Below are positions 50,459 through 60,224 of a DNA stretch of 64,000 nt, one piece after another (the stretch's first letter is position 1; each line of letters opens with the position of its first letter). A program made the position numbers and the translations under genes. The notes beneath the pieces are model-generated. The model did not search any database. It saw nothing but the letters and a program-made list of their open reading frames with translations, and had not been told where the DNA came from. Origin of the DNA: Bacteroidales bacterium (GTDB taxonomy: Bacteria; Bacteroidota; Bacteroidia; Bacteroidales; WCHB1-69); assembly GCA_017554325.1 (NCBI GenBank), contig JAFZIP010000001.1:1-64000 (forward strand), written 5' to 3'.

Positions 50459-52645
50459 ATGAAGAAAATATACTTTTTGTGTCTTCTGACGGCTTGTCTG
50501 ATGACATGTTTCGCGCAGAACAGCGTCAATACCAGTAAAGTGTCAGCTCATCTGACAAGTCTGGTTGATACATATTTTGGCAATCAAAATGAGAAAAACG
50601 GCCAAGCCAAACTGCATCAAGTCAAGGCTTTGGTATCGTTGAACATTCCATGCGATGCGCAGGCGTTTTTCATCCGTCACGGATGCCGACTCATCGACCA
50701 AATCGGGCGGATTTACATCGTGGATGTCCCGTTAAAAGCCATTTCGGAACTGTCTTTCAACGATACCATCGAACGTATTGAGGCCGAGCGGATGCCCAGA
50801 CCCGCAATGGACGTGACCCCGCAGCAGGTAAACGCCACTCCCATATACGAAGGTCAGAACCTCCCACAAGCTTACACAGGCGCGGGAGTGGCTGCCGGTG
50901 TATTTGACAGCTACTACGACTTCACCCACCCTGCCTTCAAGTCTCCCACCGGCGACCTGAGGGTAAAATACTACTACGATTTCCACTGGCCCAATGCCGA
51001 CAGTTCGCTGGGGCACGCCCTCACAACTTCCGCTGAAATTGCCACTTACGAGCACTCGCAGCACACCCGCAACGGCATCCACGGCACACACGTGATGGGC
51101 ATCATGGCAGGATCACCAGTAACAGGACTGTTTCAAGGAATGGCGCCCGAAGCCGACATCTATGTGGCCGACTTCAACTCCGATCGCGATCAATTCGAGA
51201 ATCCTGATGCCAACACCTCTGCCACTGCCGTGTTAGGTTTCAAGTACATCTTTGACCAAGCAGAAGCTGACGACAAGCCTTGTGTCATCAATTTTAGCAG
51301 CTGCGAAAGCATTACCCTCACGACCCAACGGATTTTAGAGGGAGAGGCATTGCAGACTCTCGTGGGGCCAGGCCGAATTATCGTGGCCGCAGCAGGCAAC
51401 GACGGCTTTCGATCCAGCTACTACGAGAAAGGGGCTTCCGATTTCCAGGCAGGCACGGGCATTATCAACGGCATCGCCAGCGGGCAAATCATCGACATTG
51501 ACCTAGTGACTCCCGGCAACCAGTTTGTACGCTTCGATTTCCTTGGTATGCAATTGGCCGGAGGGGGCATTGAGGGAACCATCTCTTTCAACACCGACAG
51601 CATAAATCCCCTCATTGGAAACCACTTCTCCACCACTGTAAGCATGGGTGAAGTGCAACTCGATGTCACAATCAGTCCGTATCAGGACCCGCGAGGAACG
51701 GTCTATCACATCCAAGGCACCATGCCTCATCTGGCCTACTTGGTGCTTTGTGGCGCAACAGTGTTGCTCACCAGCAACAATCCAGCATGGATGTACAGCG
51801 ACATCAGTTATAGCCCTTTCAGCAACATCACCAGCGTACCACAATACTGCTTTGCCCAGAACGGTTACTCAGTATCCTGGCCAGCCACCCTGCCCTTTGT
51901 GATCGGAGTGGGCGCAACTGGCTATAAACCCACATTTACAAATATCGCCGGACAAACTAATGACGATATGGCCTCTTTTGCACCCGCACAAATAGGTCAA
52001 ATCACCACCTTCTCCTCATGCGGTCCCACCCTTGACGGGCGAATAAAACCCGATGTGGTGGCCCCGGGACTGAACATTAGTGCTGCTTACAACAGTTTTT
52101 ACGCTGACTTCGCAGGAATGCAGAAGAATTTAACTCGGGTGGTGCAAGTGGACAACCATAACTACTACTATCTGGCGGAGTCGGGAACTTCGATGGCAGC
52201 GCCCGTGGTAGCCGGCATCATCGCATTGTGGCTGCAAGCCAAGCCAGACCTGACCCCAGAGCAGGCATTGGCAGTAATCAGCCAGACGTGCACCCATCCC
52301 GACAACACCATGACCTATCCCAACAACACATACGGATACGGGCAGATTGATGCCTACAATGGCCTGCTTCGCGTATTGGAACTCCCCGACCGCATCCCAG
52401 ACCTCAGCAACCACCAGCCACAGAGCGTTAATTTCCGATTGGAAAACAAGGTCTTGTACGCAGATTTCGGCGAGCAACATCCGAGGCATATTGAATTCAG
52501 GATATACACGCTTGACGGCAGCTTGGTGATGGCACGCAAAGGCAAGGACCACATCAATCTCTCCACGCTGAAAAGCGGCGTATATGCTGTGCAACTGATC
52601 ACTGAAAGCCGACAGACAACCGGTTCCACATTGATCCGGTTATAA
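50459..52645 (+). CDS. Subtilisin-like S8 serine peptidase secreted by T9SS
   Basis: A 728-residue protease with a signal peptide (1-20). The catalytic triad is D150 in AGVFDSYYD, H208 in NGIHGTHVMGIMAG and the Ser in SGTSMAAPVVAG. A propeptide-like region covers about residues 25-120. The last 70 residues form a sorting domain (IEFRIYTLDGSLVMARKGKD and SGVYAVQLITES), so it should be exported and anchored by T9SS. The Asp motif is less canonical than the usual IDTG. It probably degrades extracellular protein. The ATG at 50459 was chosen because the promoter element lies right before it. Confidence 0.93.
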   Translation: MKKIYFLCLLTACLMTCFAQNSVNTSKVSAHLTSLVDTYFGNQNEKNGQAKLHQVKALVSLNIPCDAQAFFIRHGCRLIDQIGRIYIVDVPLKAISELSFNDTIERIEAERMPRPAMDVTPQQVNATPIYEGQNLPQAYTGAGVAAGVFDSYYDFTHPAFKSPTGDLRVKYYYDFHWPNADSSLGHALTTSAEIATYEHSQHTRNGIHGTHVMGIMAGSPVTGLFQGMAPEADIYVADFNSDRDQFENPDANTSATAVLGFKYIFDQAEADDKPCVINFSSCESITLTTQRILEGEALQTLVGPGRIIVAAAGNDGFRSSYYEKGASDFQAGTGIINGIASGQIIDIDLVTPGNQFVRFDFLGMQLAGGGIEGTISFNTDSINPLIGNHFSTTVSMGEVQLDVTISPYQDPRGTVYHIQGTMPHLAYLVLCGATVLLTSNNPAWMYSDISYSPFSNITSVPQYCFAQNGYSVSWPATLPFVIGVGATGYKPTFTNIAGQTNDDMASFAPAQIGQITTFSSCGPTLDGRIKPDVVAPGLNISAAYNSFYADFAGMQKNLTRVVQVDNHNYYYLAESGTSMAAPVVAGIIALWLQAKPDLTPEQALAVISQTCTHPDNTMTYPNNTYGYGQIDAYNGLLRVLELPDRIPDLSNHQPQSVNFRLENKVLYADFGEQHPRHIEFRIYTLDGSLVMARKGKDHINLSTLKSGVYAVQLITESRQTTGSTLIRL

Positions 52646-52676
52646 ATCATGTCTTTCGGAATACCCGAATTTTGAT

Positions 52677-52684
52677 TATCTTTG
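52677..52684 (+). promoter_or_regulatory. TAnnTTTG promoter element for the aldo/keto reductase gene
   Basis: TATCTTTG, 28 bases before the ATG at 52713. This short distance supports the start that includes a lipoprotein signal rather than the later ATG at 52815. Confidence 0.6.
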
Positions 52685-52712
52685 CCCGTTCCAAACAACC
52701 AAATTAAGCACA

Positions 52713-53963
52713 ATGAAACAACGACACATCATTTTCAAGGGCTTGTTTTTCATCTGTTTAGCCCTTGCCTTCTTTTCCTGTAACCAGAAAAAGACCTTCA
52801 CCGAGAACCCTGATATGGAGTACCGCACGCTGGGCAGCACGGGCCTGCGCGTGGGCGTCATCGGCCTCGGCTGCGGCGGCTTTGACGACATCGACTCCGC
52901 CACCTCCCGCGAGCTGGTAACCTACGCCCTCGACCATGGCATGAACTACATGGACATCTACGACGCCAACCCCAAGGTGCGCAGCAACATCGGCTACGGC
53001 CTCGGCGACCGCCGCGAGGAGATGATCATCCAAGGCCACATCGGCTGCTGGTGGAACGGAGACAGCTACGAGCGCACCCGCGATGTGGAGAAGTGCAAAA
53101 AAGGATTCGAAGACCTGCTCACCCGCCTGCACACTGACTACATCGACATCGGCATGATGCACATCTTCGACAAAATGGAAGAATGGGAAGCCGTGCAAGG
53201 CAGTGATTATCTGCAATATGTCAAGGAGCTGAAAGCGCAAGGCAAAATCAAGCATATCGGCGTGAGCAGTCACAATGCCGAAGTGGCCCTCGCCATCGCC
53301 AAGAGCGGACTGGTAGAAGTTATCATGTTCAGCCTCAACCCCGCCTTCGACCGCGTAGCGTCAGGAAACAATCCTTGGGATCCAGCTACGTTCGACAACA
53401 TGTTGCCGGGCATCGACCCCGTGCGCGTGGAGTTGTACGATTATTGCGCCCAGCACAACATCGCTATCACGGTGATGAAGACTTTCGGTGGCCGCGACCG
53501 CTTGCTGGATGCTGAGAAATCGCCCTTGAAGGTGGCCCTCACCCGCGAGCAATGCATTGCCTACGTGCTGGCCAAACCGTGCGTGGCCACGGTCTTGTGC
53601 ACCATCGACAATGCCAGCAAGGTGGACGAATACTTGCACTACAACAAAGCCACCGACGAGGAGAAAGACTACAATGCTGTATTGAACAAGCCCACGGCAC
53701 AAGCGGAATCTGGCAAGGGCGCCTGCACTTACTGCAAGCACTGCGCCCCCTGCCCTGCGGGCATCGACATTGCCGAGGTAAACCATTTGTTGGACAAAGC
53801 CAAATTAGCGGGCAAGGTCACGGACGAGTTGGCCGCCGAGTACAAGGCGTTGGCGCACCACGCAGGCGAGTGCGTCGGGTGCGGCGCGTGCGAGGGACGA
53901 TGCCCCTTCGACGTGCCCGTGCGCGAGAAAATGAAAGAGGCCGCGAAGGTGTTTGGGTATTAA
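52713..53963 (+). CDS. Aldo/keto reductase with C-terminal iron-sulfur domain and lipoprotein-type signal
   Basis: A 416-residue protein. Residues 35-330 are an AKR (alpha/beta)8 domain starting MEYRTLGSTGLRVGVIGLGC; the C-terminus has 4Fe-4S type cysteines in CTYCKHCAPCPAGI and CVGCGACEGRCPFDV. The usual DxxxxY pair and the active-site Lys appear altered (D81 is present, but the Lys position reads QGHIG with H109). Residues 1-23 look like a lipoprotein signal (LFFICLALAFFSC, C23), and the promoter sits just before this start. An iron-sulfur AKR as a lipoprotein would be unusual. A cytoplasmic form from the ATG at 52815 remains possible. Confidence 0.82.
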   Translation: MKQRHIIFKGLFFICLALAFFSCNQKKTFTENPDMEYRTLGSTGLRVGVIGLGCGGFDDIDSATSRELVTYALDHGMNYMDIYDANPKVRSNIGYGLGDRREEMIIQGHIGCWWNGDSYERTRDVEKCKKGFEDLLTRLHTDYIDIGMMHIFDKMEEWEAVQGSDYLQYVKELKAQGKIKHIGVSSHNAEVALAIAKSGLVEVIMFSLNPAFDRVASGNNPWDPATFDNMLPGIDPVRVELYDYCAQHNIAITVMKTFGGRDRLLDAEKSPLKVALTREQCIAYVLAKPCVATVLCTIDNASKVDEYLHYNKATDEEKDYNAVLNKPTAQAESGKGACTYCKHCAPCPAGIDIAEVNHLLDKAKLAGKVTDELAAEYKALAHHAGECVGCGACEGRCPFDVPVREKMKEAAKVFGY

Positions 53964-54043
53964 ACTCAAGTAGTTTTTCAAAGGTAAACTACTTTTTAGG
54001 GTCTTAGAAATTGTAAAAGTTAAATAGCAAAATGAATTTTTGC

Positions 54044-54051
54044 TATTTTTG
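54044..54051 (+). promoter_or_regulatory. TAnnTTTG promoter element for the C10 peptidase gene
   Basis: TATTTTTG, 21 bases before the ATG at 54073. It lies inside the longer open frame and so supports the later start. Confidence 0.6.
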
Positions 54052-54072
54052 TATCCATTTTTTTCAAAAAAC

Positions 54073-56898
54073 ATGAAAAAATATCCATTACACCTGTTTT
54101 TCCTGTTTGCAAGCCTAACCATTGGGGCATCCCTTTCTGCGAATCCTGTTGACACTGCAACTCTTTTAAGAGTGGCTGTAAATTTTTATCAATACAAGGC
54201 TCCGGAAAGTGTGTCCTCCATTCAACCTCAAAAGGTTTACACATGGCCTTACCAAAGCTCAAACTCGCGGAACGAGACACCTGCTTTCTACATCTATAAC
54301 ATGGGCTCTGGTTACGTAATTATAGCTGCCGACAATCGTATAAACCCCATTTTAGGCTACTCCACCGAGTCGCCGTTTGACCCGGAGAACTTGTCGCCCG
54401 CCATGGCTGACATCTTTTCCGACTATGCTGATGAGATAGCCTCTGTCCTACAGTCGCCCGAAGCCCTTCCCAACCCCCTGTGGCAGCAGTTAATCCAAAA
54501 CCAAGCCATAAACACACGAAATGAAGTTATGGTTTCCCCATTGCTCACCAGCCTTTGGAACCAAAACAGTTACTACAACTCTCTATGTCCGGTTGACAGC
54601 AGCGGACCAGGCAATCATGTTTACGCCGGCTGCGTGGCCACTGCCATGGCACAAGCCATGCACTACTGGCGATATCCCGCCCAGGGCATCGGAAGCTACA
54701 GCTACACCTGCGATTATGGCACGTTAAGCGCCGATTTCGGCAACACCACCTACAACTATGCCTTGATGCCCGACAAGCTCACGGCATCCACCCCATCCGC
54801 ACAACTTCAGGAGGTGGCCAAGCTCATCTACCATTGCGGGGTCGCTGTGGATATGGACTATGGCTACGACGGCAGCGGCGCCTACCTCAGTCAAAGCCCG
54901 AGCGCATTTGCCCAGTATTTTGGCTATAACTCACCGACGACATATATTTCCAAAAGTCACTACACTACCGCCAACTGGATTAACACAATCAAGGGGCAAC
55001 TCGATGCCCTGCGTCCGGTGTTGTATCGTGGGCATAGCGATGAGGGTGGACATGCTTTCGTTTGCGACGGATACGACAACCTAAACTATTTCCACTTCAA
55101 CTGGGGCTGGGGAGGATCCAACAACGGCTATTTCCAGCTCTCCGCTCTAACTCCAGGCACCCATGACTTCAACACCTCGCAAGGCGCTGTCATCAATCTC
55201 TATGTGGAGCGCCCGATGATGAAGGTCTCCCGACAAAACATGACCTTGTACAGCCTCAACGGCAGTGCTGACACGGCACAAGTGCGCGTCATTGCAGTAT
55301 CCGGCGGCCAGAACGTGACGGCAAGCGTGAGCGGTAACTTCACTATCAGTGACGGTTCAGCCCCCTTCGCCAACACCCTTACATTAAACAACGGCAACCA
55401 CCTCATATATGTGCGCTACCAAGAAACGACTTCCACCACACAAACACAATATGGTACGCTCACTCTTACCTACGACTCCTTGACTGTTACCGTATCCTTG
55501 ACTGGCGAGGCCATTCCCATTCAACACGCCGCCCCACAATCCCTTACCGCCGCCTATACTTCCCCATACGTTCATCTCACCTGGAGTTCGCCCTCCCCCG
55601 TCATTCGAACCTACAACCACGGCGAAACCACCCACAGCAGCAATTACGGCTATAGCAGCGATTACAGCCGCACCATACTGCAACGCCTTTGCGACACCGA
55701 CCTCGTAGCTTACTACCCTGCCCAACTGACGCACATTTCTTTCTACTTAAGATCGGCAGTAACAACATGTAAATTAGTGGTATATCAAGGCGGCAGCTAT
55801 GAAAATCAGACACTGATTCCCGGCGACATGGTCATTGAGCAGCCCTTGAATATCAGCCAATTGAACACAAGTGCTTGGAACACTGTGGCGTTGACCACTC
55901 CCGTACCCATCGTCTTAGGCGAAGAGATATGGTACGGCATTTACCTTGAAGCTCCCGGCGGCTCTTACACAATGCCTGTGGGCAACACCGGCAACTATGT
56001 GCCGGAAAAGGGCGATGTGGTGTGCCGGCATTATGCATCCGGCAGCAATTCGTGGAGCTTTTTCAACGTGGGCAGGAACTTTTCCGTTCGTGCCCAATTC
56101 CAAACGCTGCCACCCACACTCTCGCACTACCGTGTCGCCCGCGACAGTACTTTGATTGGCGCCACCTTAAACACTCATTATGATGATCAAGTGACCACCT
56201 CCGGAGTATATTCCTATCAGGTGGCTGCTATCTATACCGATGGCGCAGCGGCAGATGTTTCCACCAATATCACCGTGAACGTCATCAACATTTTCGACAC
56301 CACTGAAGCAAGCATCTGTTCTGACGAAAACTATCTCTTCCATGGTCAAACGCTTACCCAAAGCGGCACCTACCAGCACTACGAGAACGACACCCTATTT
56401 GTTGTGCAACTGACTGTTCACGAATATCCAGCCCTGACGCTCACAGCCTCATCCACCAATCTCCAATACCCGGAAACGGCCACGCTGACAGCCTCCGGAG
56501 CCGACAACTATCAATGGAGCACAGGAGAAACCACCAATCAGATTGTGGTGTGTCCCACTGTGCCTACCACCTACGCCGTCACAGCTTCTTTGGAAGGTTC
56601 TCCATGCGAGTCTGTAGATTCTGTCATGATTTTCACACAAGGATATGGTGTGGAAGAATTCGAAAGCCAAAAGGTTTTATGCTATCCTAACCCCGTCAAC
56701 GCTACCCTGTATGTGCAGGCACCCAATTGCGACCGACTGACGTTAGTGGATGCAACAGGCCAAGTGGTGAAGCGCTGGTATGAGAATAACGAGCAGTGGC
56801 AACTACCCATGGACAATTGCCCCGACGGTTTTTATCTTCTGATAGGAGAAAAGGGGAACATGCGCGTCTTTGCCACGCGCGTGGTAGTGGGTCGGTAG
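54073..56898 (+). CDS. C10-family (streptopain-like) cysteine peptidase secreted by T9SS
   Basis: A 941-residue protein: signal peptide (1-23), Spi-type prodomain (YIYNMGSGYVIIAADNRINP), and a C10 peptidase domain with the catalytic Cys in YAGCVATAMAQAMHYW and His in GGHAFVCDGYD. Next come fibronectin-like and other beta domains (PQSLTAAYTSPYVHLTWSSP), and the C-terminus has a sorting domain (LCYPNPVNATLYVQAPNCDR, then FYLLIGEKGN). Relatives include interpain and streptopain, secreted proteases that can damage host proteins. It is the second secreted protease in this stretch, after the S8 peptidase. Confidence 0.93.
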   Translation: MKKYPLHLFFLFASLTIGASLSANPVDTATLLRVAVNFYQYKAPESVSSIQPQKVYTWPYQSSNSRNETPAFYIYNMGSGYVIIAADNRINPILGYSTESPFDPENLSPAMADIFSDYADEIASVLQSPEALPNPLWQQLIQNQAINTRNEVMVSPLLTSLWNQNSYYNSLCPVDSSGPGNHVYAGCVATAMAQAMHYWRYPAQGIGSYSYTCDYGTLSADFGNTTYNYALMPDKLTASTPSAQLQEVAKLIYHCGVAVDMDYGYDGSGAYLSQSPSAFAQYFGYNSPTTYISKSHYTTANWINTIKGQLDALRPVLYRGHSDEGGHAFVCDGYDNLNYFHFNWGWGGSNNGYFQLSALTPGTHDFNTSQGAVINLYVERPMMKVSRQNMTLYSLNGSADTAQVRVIAVSGGQNVTASVSGNFTISDGSAPFANTLTLNNGNHLIYVRYQETTSTTQTQYGTLTLTYDSLTVTVSLTGEAIPIQHAAPQSLTAAYTSPYVHLTWSSPSPVIRTYNHGETTHSSNYGYSSDYSRTILQRLCDTDLVAYYPAQLTHISFYLRSAVTTCKLVVYQGGSYENQTLIPGDMVIEQPLNISQLNTSAWNTVALTTPVPIVLGEEIWYGIYLEAPGGSYTMPVGNTGNYVPEKGDVVCRHYASGSNSWSFFNVGRNFSVRAQFQTLPPTLSHYRVARDSTLIGATLNTHYDDQVTTSGVYSYQVAAIYTDGAAADVSTNITVNVINIFDTTEASICSDENYLFHGQTLTQSGTYQHYENDTLFVVQLTVHEYPALTLTASSTNLQYPETATLTASGADNYQWSTGETTNQIVVCPTVPTTYAVTASLEGSPCESVDSVMIFTQGYGVEEFESQKVLCYPNPVNATLYVQAPNCDRLTLVDATGQVVKRWYENNEQWQLPMDNCPDGFYLLIGEKGNMRVFATRVVVGR

Positions 56899-57038
56899 AG
56901 GGCGCATTGAGCAGGATGTCGTATTTTTTTCATGTTTTGGAGTCGATTTGAAAAAAGAGAGAGACGGCGGATTTTTGACCAATAAGTTTAACGTTCTCTT
57001 AACTCTTTATCAAGTCTTCCTGCATTTGAGATTTTTTG

Positions 57039-57046
57039 TACTTTTG
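57039..57046 (+). promoter_or_regulatory. TAnnTTTG promoter element for the flippase gene
   Basis: TACTTTTG, 62 bases before the ATG at 57108. Confidence 0.5.
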
Positions 57047-57107
57047 CCACGGCAAGTAACCTGTGGAGTCTTCCATTGTATTTGCTGTAGAATAACACCG
57101 AATAATC

Positions 57108-58634
57108 ATGGGAATCATTGCCAGACAAAGCATCAAAGGAACCATCGCCACATATATCGGGGTGGCCATTGGTTTTGTGACTACCTTCTTCATTCTCACG
57201 TCTTACTTGACGCCGGAGGAGGTGGGGCTCACCCGTGTACTGGTGGATGCTGCCACGCTCTTCAGCTCGTTGGCATTGATGGGCACAAGCTCGTCCACCC
57301 TTCGTTTCTATCCGCACTTCAAGGATGGAAGCCGCAATCAACAAGGGCTGTACTTCTGGACATTGATTATCCCATTCATCGGTTTTCTACTATTCCTTAT
57401 CTGTTTTTTCGCTTTTAAAGGATTGATTATACGTGCGTTCGAGGACAAATCCCCCTTGTTCGTCAATTATGTCTATTTCACGCTCCCGATGGCATTCTTC
57501 ATATTGTACATGTATGTCTTTGAGACGAATGCCACAATACTGGAACGAGTGGCAGTGCCCCGTATAATCCGTGAAGTTTTTATCCGTGTCGGCCTGTTGA
57601 TTGGATACTTGCTGTATGGTTTGTGGCACGTAATTGACCTGGATGGATTGGTGATTGTCTTTTGTGCAACATACGGATTAGGGGCTTTGCTGAATCTCTG
57701 TTATCTGCTTTTCTCACAGAAAATCTCATTCAAACCGAATTTCAGCAAGATCACCCCGGAATTGCGGCGTGACTTTCTGTTATACACTCTGTTTTTGATC
57801 ACAGCGGCATTGGTAGGCAGTGTGATGCCCACATTGAGCAGCTTTTTCATCAGTGCCAAGATGGGGTTGACGTTCACAGGCATCTATGCTATTGCCAACT
57901 ACATAGCCACGATGGTGGATATTCCCTCGCGGTCGTTGAATGCGATCGTGCAGCCGCGCATTGCCGTGGCACTCCGGGCCAAGCAACCCGATTTGGCGAC
58001 TGCCAACCGATTGTACCAGCAGGTGTCTATCAACCTGCTTCTTGCAGGCATGGTCATCTTGATTTTAATATGGATTAACATAGACCTGTTTTTCGATATC
58101 TTGCCCAATGGTGAACAATATGCTGCCGGAAAGTGGGTGGTATTGATATTGGGGGTGTCCAGGTTGATGAGTTCCACCCTAAGCATAGGGGGCTCTTCTC
58201 TCAGCTATACTCGCTGGTACTATACCTCCCTGTTTTTCACAATCATACTGTTGGTCTCGTCTGTTTGTTTAAACAATTATCTGATTCCGATTTGTGGCAT
58301 TGAGGGCGGTGCGTGGGCTACATTGGGGTCAAACGCCATCTATTTGGTCTTGCTGTTGCTGTACGTCAAATGGCGGGTGGGCACATACCCGTTCAGTTGG
58401 AAACAGCTCAAAGTGTTGGCGGTGGGTCTGCTGATGCTTGTTTTGAACTATTTGATGGTTTTTGTCGCAGGCAAGGTTGTTTCGGAACCTTCGATGGCGT
58501 TCAGGGTGGTGGAGGCGATCGTCCGCACGTCTATTGTAGGGGTTGCGTGTCTTTTGATGGTCTATTACGGGAACGTATCGGAGGATGTGAACATGCTGAT
58601 TCGCAAAGGAGTGGAAAAGAGGAACACACCATAA
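57108..58634 (+). CDS. Polysaccharide flippase (Wzx/MATE-like)
   Basis: A 508-residue membrane protein with about 12-14 hydrophobic segments and no long soluble domain. It starts MGIIARQSIKGTIATYIGVA, a form typical of lipopolysaccharide biosynthesis flippases of Bacteroidota, and has LTPEEVGLTRVLVDAATLFS near residue 35. Wzx proteins move lipid-linked oligosaccharides across the inner membrane. It heads the phosphonate and glycan genes downstream, separated by a 271-base gap with a new promoter. A general role in exporting the modified glycan fits, but is inferred. Confidence 0.88.
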   Translation: MGIIARQSIKGTIATYIGVAIGFVTTFFILTSYLTPEEVGLTRVLVDAATLFSSLALMGTSSSTLRFYPHFKDGSRNQQGLYFWTLIIPFIGFLLFLICFFAFKGLIIRAFEDKSPLFVNYVYFTLPMAFFILYMYVFETNATILERVAVPRIIREVFIRVGLLIGYLLYGLWHVIDLDGLVIVFCATYGLGALLNLCYLLFSQKISFKPNFSKITPELRRDFLLYTLFLITAALVGSVMPTLSSFFISAKMGLTFTGIYAIANYIATMVDIPSRSLNAIVQPRIAVALRAKQPDLATANRLYQQVSINLLLAGMVILILIWINIDLFFDILPNGEQYAAGKWVVLILGVSRLMSSTLSIGGSSLSYTRWYYTSLFFTIILLVSSVCLNNYLIPICGIEGGAWATLGSNAIYLVLLLLYVKWRVGTYPFSWKQLKVLAVGLLMLVLNYLMVFVAGKVVSEPSMAFRVVEAIVRTSIVGVACLLMVYYGNVSEDVNMLIRKGVEKRNTP

Positions 58635-58772
58635 TTTCTCCGGGCGAGATGAGCGCCAGTTTCGGTTTCACCGATAAAGAGGTTTCGTATTTGTGTGATC
58701 GCAACCACATTGAAAAAGAGCAAATTAGAATTTTGCACGATGGTCGCAAAATCGGCGAGCGGGAAATATTTG

Positions 58773-58780
58773 TATCTTTG
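58773..58780 (+). promoter_or_regulatory. TAnnTTTG promoter element for the phosphonate operon
   Basis: TATCTTTG, 125 bases before the aepX ATG at 58906. The leader is long and contains paired segments at 58783-58790/58850-58857 (GCGCTATT and AATAGCGC) and 58862-58867/58875-58880 (AGAGAT and ATCTCT). Confidence 0.55.
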
Positions 58781-58905
58781 CTGCGCTATTTCTTTATGAC
58801 TGCTAGTTATAGAGATAAGCGCAAATAACATAGAAATAATAACAAAAATAATAGCGCTAAAAGAGATTTAGAAGATCTCTGGGCGCAAAAGAAAGGATAC
58901 ACACA

Positions 58906-60222
58906 ATGGACAAACAAAAAACGGTTTATGTCGGCATGAGTGCGGACATGATTCATCCTGGACACCTCAATATTATTAAGGAGGCTGCGAAATTAGGAAC
59001 GGTAACAGTGGGCGTTTTGACAGATGCCGCTATTGCCAGTTATAAAAGACTGCCTTATCTGACGTATGAACAACGCGCCGAAATCGTGTCCAACATCAAA
59101 GGCGTTGATAAGGTTGTGCCGCAAACAACACTGGATTATGTTCCGAATTTGCGCGAACTAAAACCCGATTTCGTGGTTCACGGAGACGACTGGAAAGAAG
59201 GGGTACAGGCTAAAACTCGTCAGCGGATCATCGAAGCTATGGCCGAATGGGGTGGTAAGGTAATAGATATTCCTTATACTCAAGGAATTTCTTCCACCGC
59301 CATGAATCAGCATCTAAAAGAGATTGGCACGACTCCCGAAATCCGTTTGAAAAGACTTCGTCGTCTCATTAATGCCAAGAAAATCGTCCGCATTTTGGAA
59401 TCCCACAACGGACTCACCGGTCTTATCATTGAGAACACCTTTGTTGAGGTAAATGGTGTCAAACAGGAGTTTGATGGCATGTGGGCCAGCTCTTTGACCG
59501 ACTCCACGTCAAAAGGGAAACCCGATATCGAAGCAGTAGATATCACAACCAGATTGCATGATTTGAATGATGCGCTGGAAGTCACTACAAAGCCCATTAT
59601 TTTTGATGGAGACACTGGTGGAAAGATAGAGCATTTTGTCTTTACCGTAAGAACATTGGAAAGATTGGGTATTTCTGCTGTCATCATTGAAGACAAAGTA
59701 GGTCTGAAACAAAATTCTTTGTTTGGAACAGATGCCGTTCAAACACAAGACTCCATTGAAGGATTCTGTTCCAAAATCAAAGCCGGTAAAAACGCACAAA
59801 TCACGGAGGATTTCATGGTTATCTCCAGAATCGAGTCATTGATCGCCGGAAAATCTGTGGATGATGCTCTCGAACGTGCATTCGCATACGTGGCCGCCGG
59901 TGCGGACGGGGTGATGATTCACAGTAAAAACAAAGATGGTCGAGATATTAAGGAGTTTTGCCAAAGATTCCGCCAACAGAACACCTCAACTCCGATTATT
60001 GCAGTTCCCACCACATACAACCAGTTTACAGAAGATGAATTGGCCTCTTGGGGCATCAATGTGGTCATCTATGCCAACCACATGTTGAGGAGCGCCTATC
60101 CCGCTATGGTCAACTGCGCTAAATCTATTTTGACTCATCAACGGAGTCTGGAGGCTTCCGAAGAATATTGTATGCCTATCAAGGAAATTCTTGAACTCAT
60201 TCCTGGAACTAAAAAGAAATAA
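58906..60222 (+). CDS. aepX: Phosphoenolpyruvate mutase fused to an N-terminal cytidylyltransferase-like domain
   Basis: A 438-residue fusion. Residues 1-140 look like a glycerol-3-phosphate-type cytidylyltransferase: HPGH at 17-20 and ISSTAMN at 128-134. Residues about 150-438 are a PEP mutase, which rearranges PEP to phosphonopyruvate; the hallmark EDKxxxxxNS is present (E262-K264, N270, S271), and MWASSLTDS follows the fold's loop. This two-domain layout is known from Bacteroides aepX. It is the first gene of a run with phosphonopyruvate decarboxylase, a reductase and LicD. The cytidylyltransferase could make a CMP-phosphonate for LicD; that link is inferred. Confidence 0.93.
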   Translation: MDKQKTVYVGMSADMIHPGHLNIIKEAAKLGTVTVGVLTDAAIASYKRLPYLTYEQRAEIVSNIKGVDKVVPQTTLDYVPNLRELKPDFVVHGDDWKEGVQAKTRQRIIEAMAEWGGKVIDIPYTQGISSTAMNQHLKEIGTTPEIRLKRLRRLINAKKIVRILESHNGLTGLIIENTFVEVNGVKQEFDGMWASSLTDSTSKGKPDIEAVDITTRLHDLNDALEVTTKPIIFDGDTGGKIEHFVFTVRTLERLGISAVIIEDKVGLKQNSLFGTDAVQTQDSIEGFCSKIKAGKNAQITEDFMVISRIESLIAGKSVDDALERAFAYVAAGADGVMIHSKNKDGRDIKEFCQRFRQQNTSTPIIAVPTTYNQFTEDELASWGINVVIYANHMLRSAYPAMVNCAKSILTHQRSLEASEEYCMPIKEILELIPGTKKK

Positions 60223-60224
60223 TC

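Noticed and set aside
58649..58828. A 59-codon small gene (starting MSASFGFTDKEV) between the flippase and aepX
   Set aside because: The translation looks plausible, but it contains the aepX promoter element in its last third and has no recognisable relatives or own promoter element.
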